DNA of 64,000 bases, from the NCBI GenBank assembly GCA_963678675.1, contig OY783191.1, forward strand, positions 12,858,562 to 12,922,561, in the 5' to 3' direction. The first letter of the stretch is position 1. Every line of letters starts with the position of its first letter. Position numbers and translations under genes: made by a program. This stretch comes from Xiphydria camelus. Taxonomy: Eukaryota; Arthropoda; Insecta; Hymenoptera; Xiphydriidae. Positions 11,281 to 23,128 of the stretch are shown here, one piece after another. Below the pieces are notes generated by a model, which saw nothing but the letters and a program-made list of their open reading frames with translations, made no database searches and was not told the origin of the DNA.

Positions 11281-13480
11281 TGGAAAATAACTCTCGTTCT
11301 TGAATCCTTCTATTCCGTTTGGTCTGAAAATCTATGTTTGTCGAAGGAAATTCTTCGTTCGAAGATTGCCAATGCTACTTTAAATTCAATTTGTTCGCTT
11401 TTTTATTAGGATACCACGTGAAATTTTTAGATAAATGTATATAAATTTTTCATCCGAACTGCCCGCTGCTAAAAAGACACGAAAGACGGGTCTCACTAAT
11501 CACTAATGTAACCCTACTACGTCTTCTTTCTTCAATTTCTTTGAGGAGGAAATATTTTGTTCACAGATTACGCGAAATTTTTAACGTTGCACGTACTCAT
11601 TATAAATGCTTTGCCTCAAAAAAAAAAAGTAAATTCACCGTTTTCTTTAGTCAATCAAATAAGATTTTTCTTCTCCCTGATCTCAAGTAATTCTACGAGG
11701 CTTACGTTAGAACGGGATGATTTAAGGATCGTAACTTCGAAGAGATCGCGCTGCGTTTCTTTCCCCGTTCGCACCATCCGTTAAAAGTCCGTAGAGCGAC
11801 CCCGGTGAAAGAAGAACGTCTACCGCAAACACACAAAGTCCAATGCCGATTCCCCCGGGCGATCCGACTAGCGTGTTTCGAGCCACCAGTCACGTTCGTT
11901 CATACGTGACACACGAGGCTTTCGTGGACTTTCGATCCGCAAGGTTGCTTGCCTTGAAATATCTCAATTGACTTCTTCTGAGTCTTCGAATATTATGTAT
12001 TGTTTAGCATCCAGTTCGCCGCGTTAACATCATCACGAGCGCATCGACATTGTTTATATCCATCGACCTGCTGCCCGGCCTCCTTTCCCCCTCTTTTCTC
12101 TGCTCCCAACGTCGTCTACCTTTCCTATACATATATCGTACTTCTATTCCTCTCGGCGATGAGTGCGCGTTCTCTCTCCTTTTTCCTCCTTCTTCTTCTC
12201 GCACGATTTCCTTTCAAGGCTCGCGACGAATTGCGTGCCAAATACTTCGGCGAATATCTCGAAAGTCGTAAGTGGCGTCGACTGTACACTCGACGATACG
12301 CGGAACGGAAGGTTCGGGATGCGTATCCGCGGATAATTGTGCAGATCCAAGGTTCGGAAGATCGCGCTGTCCACCGTGACGCAATTAACGATCGAGAGGG
12401 AAATTATCGCAACCGATACTTGTTACTTTGACGTTGACCATTGAGAATTGTCGGCTAATCCTCGTTTCAAGCCGAGTATATATATAGGTGCATATTTTCG
12501 TTTCGCAACGCTCGAGTCGACGTTGGGAAGAGCTGAGAAGGCGAGTCAAAACGGATGCGTCCGGTTGTGTTCGTTTCGACACCTCAAGGAACGTTATGAC
12601 GTCGATAATAATCGTCCACGCTTGCGTGCGCGTGTTTCGTAATCGGGAAACGCTCGGAATATACTTTCCTGCGAAATCGTTTCAACCTCGGTCCGCGACT
12701 ACCGAGGCAAGTCTGCCGAAAATTTGTTCGAATGAGAATCCCGTACCACCTTGTCGTTACGCACAACGAAGCTTAAATTTAGTTAACGATCACTGTGAAT
12801 CTCCGTCGAATTTCCATCTTCGATTGGGCGCTCATCCGCCAAATTGGGGTAAGCGAATTTTATCGAGCTCGTGTCGCCGTTATCGCGATGCTTACCAGAT
12901 TTTAATTAATTGTCGCTTTTTCCTTCGATCGATCGAATCGATTTCCTTTTCACTCGAATGGCGATCGAGATATATCCGTTAATTTCAAAGAAGGTAAGGA
13001 AGGAAGAACGAATTCTCACGTATTCTTGCAATTAAATTTTCGTGATAACCACCTCTATGTTTGTCGTTTCGTCACGAGTTTCGAGATCTCGTTGGATAAA
13101 TCGACCGAAATATTTCGGGGAAAGATAAAACAAAAAATAATACGTAACCACTGCTTTTTACCGTACAGTCTTCTTCTCACACGCGCATTAAAATGTTGAC
13201 AGTATTCGTAAGTTCCAGTTTTTATACGAAGTCCGCGATCGGTTCGACGAATAGCGGTGAATTCCCGGGAAAAGCTGCGCGAAGACTAATCGGTCATCCA
13301 GTGAACATGTCCACTATAGACACTAGACCGCCGCGCTGGTCACTATTGCTCTTCCGATGACGTGAGCGCACTTTCTTTCGCCAACTGGAGTCTATACCCC
13401 TACTTCCGCAGCGCATACCGTTTAAGGAAGAAATATATACGTTACACACATACATACATTCGTATAACGATATGCGATCG
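11281..13480. other. CpG-rich, non-repetitive stretch, no supported gene
   Basis: Rich in TCGA, CGAT and GATCG words and free of recognisable transposon ends, unlike nearly all of the rest of the window. This is the best candidate for unique host DNA (introns, UTR or regulatory sequence). Open frames of 143 codons (12000) and 164 codons (12488) overlap one another and antisense frames, and show no domain. Confidence 0.45.
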
Positions 13481-14690
13481 TTAGCTCGATGGTTTCCATG
13501 GAGGAGGGGATTTCGTACGTACTCGGATCTCTTTCATTACTGTCCTCCCACGGAAGTTATATATATGATATAAAACAAAAATTTGAATATGTATATGCAA
13601 TGAATATTCAAAAAATATCATATATATATATTGCAAAGTATACAAAAAGCGGCAAGAAAAAAATATATATGTTTTTGCCGCTTTTTGTATACTTTGCAAA
13701 TACTTAAAGTATATTTAATATTTTTTCAAATATATTTTGAGTGTATTAACAAAAAATATATTTTCATTTTTCGAATGCAGCCAATAGTTTAAAATATATT
13801 CTAGTTATATATAAGAAATATATTTTTTTCCTCGTACATTCAAAATATATCTAAAGTATATGAAAAATATTGTTTAACTATTCGCGAAGTATACAAAAAG
13901 CAATAAAAGCGTACATATTTTGAACACTTGTTATACATATTTCAAATACTTTTTTTTATACATATATTATCTTAAATACATAACTTTTCCGTGGAGGTCG
14001 ATACGCTGTACCTATATCTTGAGGAAATAAAATTTAATTTCCTTCGAAATCATTTACCTTAATCACGACAATATACAAAGGCTTGTGGAGCACAGTAAAT
14101 AAAAAATGTGTAATGTTGGAAAACTGAAAAGTAACGGAGTCCGTTACAGTTTGGTATACACTCTTCCAATTTTCGAACACAGTGAAATAAGTGTATCAAT
14201 TGTTTCAAAATATAATTTATCTACTTCCACACATAAAGAACACATTTTTTAAAACAGAGTAGGTACTATTTTCAAGTCTTCAATATTCATTCACTAATTA
14301 AAAATCACTTTCAATTTTATAAATTCGTATTCCACAGTATGACATTATACTACACTTTGGAGCAGAGCTCCTATTTTCAATAAATGGTCTGGTCTGTTTT
14401 GTACCTATTTATTCTTAAGTTAAGATTGTATTGAGAAAGTAAAAAAAACATTTATATATATGTGAAAATTAACATTGAAAAATGTATTCAACTGTTTTTT
14501 TATTTAAATTAACACTTTATCTATACGATGTAATATTCGAATATCCTGTTGCAGTCTTTTTATTTGTTCAATAATTCGTAATTTGTATCCATTATATACG
14601 GCTTCCAATGAAATGCTTGCCCATAATTTCACGCTTGAGTGTTCCAAGGTGCAGGAGGATGAACACCCAAAGAAAAATAGAATGCATGTA
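13481..14690. other. AT-rich DNA with a strong hairpin, no gene
   Basis: AT-rich, with many ATATAT/TATATT words. Apart from the hairpin at 13632-13698 and a partial repeat of its arm near 13888 (AAGTATACAAAAAGC) I see no structure. Confidence 0.5.
13632..13698. repeat. Near-perfect 67-base hairpin
   Basis: TGCAAAGTATACAAAAAGCG... folds on its exact complement ending ...CTTTTTGTATACTTTGCA, with a loop of about ten A/T bases. Probably the palindromic core or the two ends of a tiny foldback element. The 72-codon frames on both strands here are by-products of the symmetry. Confidence 0.75.
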
Positions 14691-15043
14691 CGAGGGCAGA
14701 GTGAAAAGTCCGATACTTTTCTAGTAGATGGTGGTGCGATCGCGAAGATGAGTATACGCCCCCATTTGGCGAAAAAAAAACAAGTTCTGCTCCACCACGA
14801 CAATGCACCTGCGCATTCGTCTGCCATTGCAACAGCGAAAATTGGTCGATCTGAAGTTCGGATTGTTGCCGCATCCACCTTATTCACCAGATTTGACTCC
14901 TCGCGACTTCTTCCTCTCCCAGACTTGGCTGGAAAGAAATTCTCATCAAACGAAGAGGTCATCGCCGCAGCAGGGGGCTACTTTACACACTGGTGCGCAC
15001 CACCATCTACTAGAAAAGTATCAGACTTTTCACTCTGCCCTCG
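14691..15043 (+). mobile_element. Internally deleted mariner copy (353 bp)
   Basis: Bounded by TA on both sides (14689-14690 and 15044-15045). Terminal repeats start CGAGGGCAGAGTGAAAAGTC and match inverted at the right end. The interior still encodes the second half of a mariner catalytic region, in shifted frames: LLHHDNAPAHS at about 14790 and PPYSPDLTPRDFFL at about 14867-14910, the second and third Asp motifs of the D,D34D triad. The N-terminus and first Asp are deleted, so it is non-autonomous. Confidence 0.85.
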
Positions 15044-15045
15044 TA

Positions 15046-16088
15046 TTGAAATTACGATGATTTTGAAAGGAGAATCTAGAAATATAAATAAAATTGATAT
15101 GAATGTCTGTCATTTCGAAATAAATGACTGTACATAGACGTATTGCTTTACTTACACAATACTTAGGCATAAAAAACCGTTTAAAAATTTTTATCTGTCT
15201 GTCTTTCCATCCGTCCGTCCGGATTTAACTCAAAAATGACTGAACCAATTCTAATGAAACTTGCACAATTTTGTACGTGATATTCCGCGTCATGATCTGC
15301 TTTTCGTTTCACATAAATATCTCAAACGGTTCCGAAGTTAAAAAATTCGAGATTTATAAGAACGTAGATTCTAAACGTTACGGGTCGTGCAGACTCGATT
15401 AAATATCGGATGACCTGTGCATCCTCGCACGCGTTTATACTTCGGCACGCGGGCCGTGGGACTCTTCTTACGTCTCCTCGACCTAAATTCTAAGTTACGA
15501 CCAGGCCTGTCTTCGAACTCGGCGAGATCAAAGAGTTTACTTTCCCATGCATTGGAAGGCGTTTTGTGAGTGTGACTCGTGTCCGCTTTGTTCGAAAAGA
15601 TGGAGGACGCGAGTCAAGACACAAGAAGGACAGAGCAGTTTTTCACAAACTCTTGCACGTGTTTCCAGATTGGCGCGCGTGATTATTTAACCCTTTTTAC
15701 GGTTCTACAACTCAGTAAAAGTGCCCAGGTACCTATCGAATTCCAATCCTAAATTACGACCAGGTCTACTTGCTGTAAGTATGCGTTATTTGTGTTTTTT
15801 GAAACCGCGTTTCACGTGAACGAAGTCACGGGCTTCAATAATTCTTGTGAGTCTCTAAGCTGTTTATGTATACATGTACAAATGTGTGCCAGAAAAGATT
15901 TACTGTAAAACATAGCACATCGTATAAAATTGCTTCCGAGCTGAATGTAATATTAAATAGTGGGTACCTATGCAAAAATATGTTTACAATGGTGTACGTA
16001 GAAACACGTAGTAGTAGATCAATTATACGAGTACATACAAATATAAATATTTTTCTAATTGAGCTACGATATCAAAATTGATTAATTA
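15046..16088. other. No gene; one fragment of a TCTGTC-headed repeat
   Basis: At about 15190-15300 a TCTGTCTGTC run is followed by CCGTCCGTCCGG and ACTGAACCAATTCTAATGAA, the inverted form of the kind of repeat end seen at the left edge of the window. The rest is unassigned; TAAATTCTAAGTTACGACCAGG at about 15485 recurs diverged at about 15748. Confidence 0.4.
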
Positions 16089-16229
16089 TTAGGTGTACAA
16101 ATAAGTTTTAGGACACTTCCAATCCGTGTCATAAAAGTAATTCAAAGTTACCGCTCACATATGATATGGTGGCACTTATTATGTAATATCGAAACATAAG
16201 GGAGTCATAGATATAACTTTTAAATTCTG

Positions 16230-17326
16230 TGAATAAAACATGCAGACCGATAAGCTCTTTATTAGACACTGCATTCGCTATGAATTACATCACGGAAAAA
16301 GTATTAGGAAAGCATGTGAATCGATCTGTTCTGTTCTTGAGGACGATATTGTATCTAAAAGTACATGAGGAGCAGACTTCCAAAACGCATTTTGTCCATT
16401 CGCAGTTTGTCCTATAATCGCTAAACTATTAGCGATTATAAGACAAACTGCGAATGGATAAAATGCGTTTTGGAAGTCTGCTCCTCACATGTGAGTATTG
16501 GTATAAGAGATTTAAAAACGGGGATTTTGATGTTAGTGGCCGTGAACGTACCGGGGCCCCTGTAAAGGTGGACGACCAGGAACTGCAAGCGTTGCTGGAT
16601 GAAAACTCTTGCTAGACGGAAAAACAACTTCCAGAATAGCTAGGAGTAACTCAACAAACTATTTCCTATCGCTTTGAAGCAATGGGAAGGATTCGAAAAG
16701 GAATAAAGTGAGTGCCACACTCTTTGACTCAAGCAAATAAGAATAGCCGTCTTGATATATATTTGAATCTTTACAACAAGCAACGAAGAAAGTCTTTTTT
16801 GTGGAAAATTGTGACCGGCGATGAAAAGTGGATTTATTTTTATAATTCGAAACGCTGATATCATTGGGTTGACCCCGGCGAGCCGACGACATCGACGTCA
16901 AAGCGTAATATTCACTGTAACAAAGTCATGCTGTGTATATAGTGGGATATGAAAGGCGTACTCCATTACAAACTTCTGAAACCTGGCCAGACAGTTACTG
17001 CCGATCGCTATCGTCAATAATTAATACGATTGTACCAAGACATTGACCAAAAACGTCCATTTATTGGCAAAGGAAAACGTCCAGTAAAACTGCTCCACGA
17101 CAACGCTAGGCCTCATGTGGGTTGACCGGTCAAGGATACGTTAATGGCTCTTGGATGGAAAGTTGTACCACACCCGGCGTATTCACCAGACTTAGTTCCA
17201 ACTGATTTTCACTTGTTTCGGAAAATGCAAAACGAATTGTTCGATGTGCGATTCAAAACATTTGAAGAAATCCAAAAATGGGGCGCTAACTTCCTCATCT
17301 AGCAAGATGAAACTTTCTTTGCGGAA
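16230..17326 (+). pseudogene. Mariner transposase, N-terminal and catalytic part
   Basis: Recognisable mariner blocks in order: a HTH-linker part (WYKRFKNGDFDVSG at about 16498-16540), QALLDENSC, LGVTQQTISYRFEAMGRI, KSFLWKIVTGDEKWIYF (first Asp, about 16790-16840), [26 protein letters not shown] (second Asp, about 17090) and HPAYSPDLVPTDFHLF (third Asp, about 17170-17220), the D,D34D arrangement. At least six in-frame stops (for example after DENSC, after GIK, after NSKR and in LCI.WD) and an internal inverted duplication at 16365-16491 make it non-functional. The frame runs into the inserted element after ...DETFFAE. Confidence 0.9.
16365..16491. repeat. Inverted duplication inside the mariner gene
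   Basis: About 58 bases (from ATGAGGAGCAGACTTCC) are followed after a 5-10-base spacer by their reverse complement. Because it lies within mariner coding sequence, one arm is a copy of the other made after or during insertion, not part of normal mariner structure. Confidence 0.85.
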
Positions 17327-17679
17327 TAGACCGAGAGCTAGTTACGTAGGGATACGGGTGACTCGCTATAGTCAAAATTATAACAACTACATGTTCGGTT
17401 ATTACCGATATGGTGAGGGTCGGGCTGCCAGACGTCACCCTGGAAGTATAATGCGAGGGTAGGGTGTTAAATGTGTAATTTTTTCATGTAAACAAAATGA
17501 TAAGATACAGTACTGAAAATTTGCAAAATGATCAAAGACAGTATCAGTATGTAGGGAAAAAATCGCCAGATGCGTAGGCGGAAGGTAAAGGGCCGCCAGA
17601 CGGTTCCAACGATGCAAAAAATTTTGCAATATTTATGTGACCAAATACACATCTGGCAATTTGTATACTTATGTAGGAT

Positions 17680-17800
17680 TGGAAGAGTGGTTGAGCGAGA
17701 GACCCGAGTAACGGTCGGCGAGACCGTTCTCGGAAAGCAGGGAATGCCAGGGCGGGCAGTAACAGTCGGCGATACCGTTCCCGGAGGGCGAGACCGTAAC
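17680..17800. repeat. GACCCGAGT..GGTCGGCGAGACCGTT subterminal repeats
   Basis: A phrase of about 40 bases around CGGTCGGCGAGACCGTTCTC appears here, diverged at 17758-17790, and again at 19728-19768 and 19791-19810. It belongs to element X and is separated by two small insertions. Confidence 0.6.
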
Positions 17801-18883
17801 AGCCCGTTCACACGATACGGTTTTTTCGTTCACACGATGCGGTTTTTCACCGTTTCGGTAATTTTACCGAACAACCCGTTCACACGATACGGTTTTTCAC
17901 CATTTCGGTAAAATTCTACCGAATCGGTCAGCCCCCTGACACTATACCTATCTCGGCTACGGCTCTGGCAAGTGTTTCGCACACGTCGAGTGGACGTGTC
18001 AACCAATTGCCCGGGCGTCGAAACAGTGCCGCTCGAGCGAATGCAAAGGATACTCAAACACAATTTTTATTACATTACTTTGCAATGCTATTAGACCGTT
18101 CATAACGTTTTATAAATTTATTTTCAGATAGAGCTTTCTCGTAATGCGAAGAACATGGTGCCATCGCATACGCAACGATATATCGTCGCTGGCACTTTTC
18201 GCAAGTGCAGAGAACGACGATATATCGTCGTCCGGCACTAAAAGGGTTAAAATCATTGTTTATTGTCGCGCCATCACCCGGCCATGCACGAGCCCTATCA
18301 GTACGAAAACTATCCTGTCTGAACACTTCGATGCATAAACATTGCCACTAGCAACCGATTTGATTATTTTCCCGAATCGGGCCATTCGGTTTTCAGTGAC
18401 AAGACCGAATGTCAGTCGCGACCGAATCGGTGAAATTGCCGTATGAGTTTCGAAGACGTACCGTGTGAACGCGCCCATTTAAATGTATGCGCCACCGCAG
18501 CACACGGTAAAAAACCGATTCGGTGAATTTACCGAAACGGGAAAAAACCGTATCGTGTGAACACGACCCGTTTCGGGCTCTCGCGCCATCACCCGGCCAT
18601 GCACGAGCCGTATCGCACGAAAACTATCCCGTCTGAACACTTCCATGCAAACCACATTGCCACTAGCGACCGATTCGGTTATTTTACCGAATCCGGCCAT
18701 TCGGTTTTCGGTGACAAAACCGAACGTCAGTCGCGACCGAATCGGTGAAATTGCCGTATGAGTTTCGAAGACGTACCGTGTGAACGCGCCCATTTAAATG
18801 TATGCGCCACTGCAGCACACGGTAAAAAAACGGATTCGGTAAAATTACCGAAACGGGAAAAAACCGTATCGTGTGAACGGGCT
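17801..18883. mobile_element. Non-autonomous TIR element rich in ACCGAAT/ATTCGGT words
   Basis: Ends AGCCCGTTCACACGATACGG and its complement (18864-18883). Inside, a unit of about 310 bases is repeated in tandem (about 18265-18545 and 18580-18860), and the terminal phrase CACACGATACGGTTTTT recurs three times within the first 100 bases. Many short palindromes made of ACCGAA/TTCGGT. No coding sequence; overlapping frames on both strands are repeat by-products. Confidence 0.75.
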
Positions 18884-18994
18884 GTGAAGGGGCTGTAAAC
18901 GCAGCGTTTGCGCAAACTTGCTGGACAGTGTATGGCGGTGTTTGATGCGTTGCGCAAATGTTTGACAAACTTTAAACGTGTTTGACGTCTAAAA
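18884..18994. repeat. Partial inverted copy of the GCGTTGCGCAAAC repeat
   Basis: Contains GCGCAAACTTGCTGGACAGT as in the neighbouring element, before that element's left end. Probably a broken earlier copy of the same family. Confidence 0.55.
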
Positions 18995-19714
18995 GGGGCC
19001 CATACACTGTCCAGCAAGTTTGCGCAACGCAGCGTTGCGCAAACTTGCTGGACAGTGTATGGCGATTTTTGATGCGTTGCGCAAATGTTTGACCAAATTC
19101 AAAAGTGTTTGAAATCTTTTGCGCAACGGGCTCCCCGGCGCCCCGGGCGGGGGACGGGGTCCTCGACCTTTTCCTCATTTTCAATAGACTCGCAGGAATA
19201 CGCTTTGCCTTCCCTACGAGCACCCTTTGTTTACCATCCAGGGTCGACCTATCATAAATTAAGCTAACGAGAAGTATGTCGACCTATCGAGACGCGCATC
19301 CGTCCTATCATAAATTACTACATCTCGAGACGCGCGTACGTTCGTCTCTTGACCGCACCACGGAACTTCGACGCATCTGCGTGTCTTCCCGAAGTCTTTC
19401 GCACGCCTCTGTTCCCTTCCTACGTCTTACCAGCGATCTATCTCTACGAGTATCCGGTTCATCCTCTATCCTTTTTCCTCTATCCTCCTATCCAGGTTCA
19501 CTTGTGATAATGACGACTATTCAGAATAGGGAATTTTGGAGGGATGATGCAGCAACGCTGCGTTGCGCAAACTTGTTTGACAGTGTATGGATGATGCAGT
19601 TGTGCAACACAGCGTTGCGCAAACTTGTTTGACAGTGTATGGATGATGCAGTTGCGCAACGCAGCGTTGCGCAAACCTGCGTTGCGCAAACATGTTTGAC
19701 AGTGTATGGGCCCC
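18995..19714. mobile_element. Non-autonomous TIR element with GCGTTGCGCAAAC tandem repeats
   Basis: Left end GGGGCCCATACACTGTCCAG, right end complementary (ACAGTGTATGGGCCCC). Near both ends the phrase GCGTTGCGCAAACTTG is repeated several times (19025; 19560-19700, at least four copies). The middle (about 19150-19345) holds the interspersed repeat also found near 35.15 kb and 56.8-57.5 kb. Confidence 0.7.
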
Positions 19715-19922
19715 TTAAGGAGTGCGAGGGACCCGAGTGACGGTCGGCGAGACCGTTCTCGGAAAACGGAATACGCGGAAGGCAAGGGGCCTGAGTGGCG
19801 GCCGGCGAGTAATAAAGTAGCATTCGTCCATACATGTGCAATATAATGCGTTCTTTCCATCTATTGACGTAATTCGACGTAGCAAGGTTGCAAGCAGGAA
19901 GCATCGAAGTTTTTCAAATATT

Positions 19923-20105
19923 TTATTTGGAAAGTCTCGTTAACATTTTTATCGTGTAATTTCGATGGAACGATTCGTATCTTAGCTCATTGATTTTGTC
20001 GCACGATTTAATGCCGTACATATCACAAACAAATGATTCTACAATCGAGAAAGTATTTTCTTTATCTACAGCAGTATTGCCTAAATCAGCGAATGCTTTT
20101 TGGTA
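19923..20105 (-). pseudogene. Nuclease-like gene of element X, C-terminal piece
   Basis: Minus-strand reading YQKAFADLGNTAVDK, then FVCDMYGIKSC and NELRYESFHRN. It aligns by eye with the C-terminal part of the better preserved protein at 61461-62912 (LYGGNMNEESLNSLRYKNFH). It is separated from its upstream part (24573 onward) by the pogo insertion. Confidence 0.65.
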
Positions 20106-21101
20106 CCGTAAATTCGGGTTACTTTGACTCATTTTTTTCTGTGAAAAAAAAAAAAAAAGAAAAATCGCGAAACATATTTGGGCGTTATTTGAGTGGTAAT
20201 GTGAACATTCAAAGTAACTATACACATTTCTGTCAAATTGGTCACCGATAAAAAAAATAAAAACTGGGTGTGCAAACTCACCCGCAGGAAATGGGTGACT
20301 TTGTTCCATGTCCTATTTCACGTATATTTACGTTTATATTTGAGATTGGGTAGCCACCCGTTGTGTTTATTAAAAATAAACACATTTTAGAAGATATTCT
20401 TTTTTTATTTTAGCTTTAACTATATCAAATAAGAAAAATACATGTGAGGAACAAATATTAAATCATATCGAACCAAAAACTCTTAGAATTTTTACACAGT
20501 GGAGTTCTTTCAGGTGTTTATAAAGCCTTAAACAAATATTGGTCGTCATTGATCTTAATGGGCATGTTCACGATTTTTTTTGCTCATTCGTTAATACTTT
20601 TTGTGCTTATTAATAAAGTGTTTGTTTTTTTCTGAGCACTAATTTCTTTTTTTTAATGTTTAAAGTTTGACTTCGATTCAAACGAAATCCTTAGTGACGT
20701 CACTAAAGCCATTGGCAAGGGCCCAAACCTGGGTTTGTGAATGGCGGGAAATCTGTTGCCCGACTCTGATTGGTCAGTTAAAATGGTGGTGAAAGTGCGA
20801 CGCTTTAAAACGAATGCTTTTTTTAACATCTTAAAAATAATGGAAAAACATTTTTTTAACGACCCATTTTTTACCTACATTACTTTAATACCCTAATCTT
20901 CCGATTCATGCACTTTAAACAGTTGTACAAAAAGTTGTGAACATGCCCATTGGAGTTGTCCTTCGTATAGCCGTCAAATTTTCCAGGAAAGTGCTGTATA
21001 TTGGTGGGGTCTGTAACAATGACTTATGCACCAACAGAAATTAATTCTTCTATATCTGAATCGTCAATATAAGGCACACTGAAATTAGAAACGCTGCTGT
21101 C

Positions 21102-22880
21102 TCACTCATAGTTTGTTTCCTTCTTTATGCCTTTATTATTTTTAGTTCTTTTCCTACATTTTTGTAACCTATTGCCACTGGCTCCCTCATTATCTACCCC
21201 ATTAATTGGCTCAACTATTTGATTTGAATCCGCGCTTGTTTCAAAGACATGATTAAGAAAATTATTATAATCAGTAAGCTCATTATGGTGATCATTATCA
21301 TTTTCTGCCATAGAGGCCATATCTTCATCTGTAATTTTTGTAGTTGGCTTTTCTTTTTCAACATTAGTTTTCTCTTCTGTGTGGCTTTTTTCCTTGGTGA
21401 CTTGTTTTACCTTTTGTTTCACATTCATCTTCAATTTGTTTGTTTTTAGTTTTTCAACAATTTTGTTTCGTGGGGCTTTTCCTTTTTTAATGGAATTACA
21501 TGCGGCTACTTTTGATCTTTGGATTGCCAGATCCTCGGAACTCATACTTTTTCCTGGAGTCACTCCAATTTTTCTCCTGTGTTTTGTACTGGGGTTTGTG
21601 TGTAGATTGTATCTCTCTTTTCTCTGCTAGGACGTTTAGTACAGCATCGCTTATTCTTGTCGATATCTCGGCAGGATCTTGATGATTTGGTCGGTAATTG
21701 GGAATTTTTTGTAGAACTTGTTCTTTGTCGAGCGGGATAATTCCACATTTTCTAAAACCACTTTCTAGATTATTACCACCTTGTTTAGTGATAGCCTCCA
21801 TTAGTTTTTTTTTAAGAGTCGTGGGAAAATATATTTTTGGGGATCGTGCCAGTTGTTCCATTCTGTGTTTTGTAATCAAGTAAAATTTTACGTCAAGCTA
21901 TTTTCATCAGATGAAAGTAGGCAACATCCAGTGAGTGAGTTAAATGAGTGGAATTTGTAGGAAGGTACACAAACTTTATATTTTCCGCTTCATAGTCTTG
22001 CACAACTTTTAACGAAATATGCGAGGATAAATTGTCGTCTATGATAACTTTTTTTCAGGAATTTTTTCAATCTCGGCAATACTAAGGACGAGAACCAGTC
22101 TTCAAAACATAATGAATCGAACCATCCGCTTTTGGATCTGTTATATCGTGTACCTTCTGGAACGTTCTTTACCTAGGTGGACCATAACTTATCAGATTTG
22201 TATACGCCATATGTGGTGGAAGTATATCACCTGCACAGTATTGCCACAAAACATTAGGATATAGCAGATTTACTAGTACATATTTAAGACCTTTTCTATG
22301 TATTTTGTGTCCTGTGTTATCAAAACTTTTTCGACCTGGGTCATCGCTTAAATTTGTCTCATCATAGTCCCAGATGCAATTTGAAGGAACACCTTCAATT
22401 TCTGTTTGTAGATTATTGAATTAGGCCGTTATGGTTTCTTCATTTATTTCAGCTCTTGATCGCTTGATGTTGCTGGCAAATCATTGCGTCAACGTTGGAT
22501 TTCTTTGAAGGAAAGACTTCATCCAATCCTTACCTGGTAAATTTTCTGTAAATTGCTTTACATTTCTCCCTTCGTGATCTAAATAAATCTTTACCAAATA
22601 TTTAAGGTCTGTTTGATTAAGTGGAAATCCATACAGGGATAATGTACAAATATGTACTGTAAAAGCATCTTCTTCATTTTTTGAAAAAAACTGGCTGTCC
22701 ACCATATGACTTTGTGTCTCTATTTTTTAATTTATTTTTTATCGAGCCCACTTATACTCCAAATTCTTCGGCAGCTTTTTTTTGCGATAAATCGCCATTT
22801 CTAACAGCTTGCACAGCTCGAGTTAAGGTCTCCGGAGTATAGTTGTAATTTCTGCCACCAAAGGTGTGCGTTTATATTTG
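21102..22880 (-). pseudogene. Pogo/Tigger-type transposase, degraded
   Basis: Minus-strand blocks in order: psq-type HTH (YTPETLTRAVQAVRNGDLSQ then KKAAEEFGV, about 22865-22750), a CENP-B-type HTH (ending LPGKDWMKSFLQRNP, 22705-22481), a DDE core about 22430-21880 (WDYDETNL, LPPHMAYT, IIDDNLSSH, and LPTNSTHSLDVAYF), and a C-terminal region (FPTTLKKKLMEAI..., GFRKCGIIPLDKEQVL, then a lysine-rich tail to 21102). The block order is that of insect pogo/Tigger-like transposases. There are several stops and frame changes, and the N-terminus is cut by the element at 22881-23128. Confidence 0.8.
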
Positions 22881-23128
22881 AAGAGTCCAGGGGTAAAACC
22901 TCGTCATCGACTCAAAGCTGATTTCGAGGAAAATGAGTTTTAAAGCTGTCGATGACAGGATTCTTCCACAGTACAGCTAATATTCAACTATACCTAACGA
23001 TGAAATGACAGGGTTATTCTCCAAATCCGATTGCATCATCGGATTCTACGCCTCAAAATCCTTTAGAAACCACTTCGAGCCTGTTTCACCCCAAAATGTC
23101 GATGACGGGGTTTTTCCCCTGGACTCTT
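22881..23128. mobile_element. 248-bp TIR element inside the pogo gene
   Basis: Ends AAGAGTCCAGGGGTAAAACC and its near complement (CCCCTGGACTCTT). It interrupts the pogo N-terminus between a plausible start (MPYK) and the HTH. Contains three CGATGA.G-type internal repeats (TCATCGAC, TGTCGATGAC). No clear target duplication. Confidence 0.75.

Noticed and set aside
12000..12982. Open frames of 143 and 164 codons on the plus strand
   Set aside because: Overlapping open frames on both strands in CpG-rich DNA, no domain, no repeat of motif, no splice or start context.
14583..15137. 184-codon plus-strand frame
   Set aside because: It crosses both ends of a TA-flanked mariner remnant; real homology is in other frames inside it.
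19498..19904. Minus-strand frames of 120-127 codons
   Set aside because: They read tandem GCGTTGCGCAAAC repeats and the border of a TIR element.
21249..21883. Plus-strand frames opposite the pogo remains
   Set aside because: Antisense shadows of the recognisable pogo C-terminal region.
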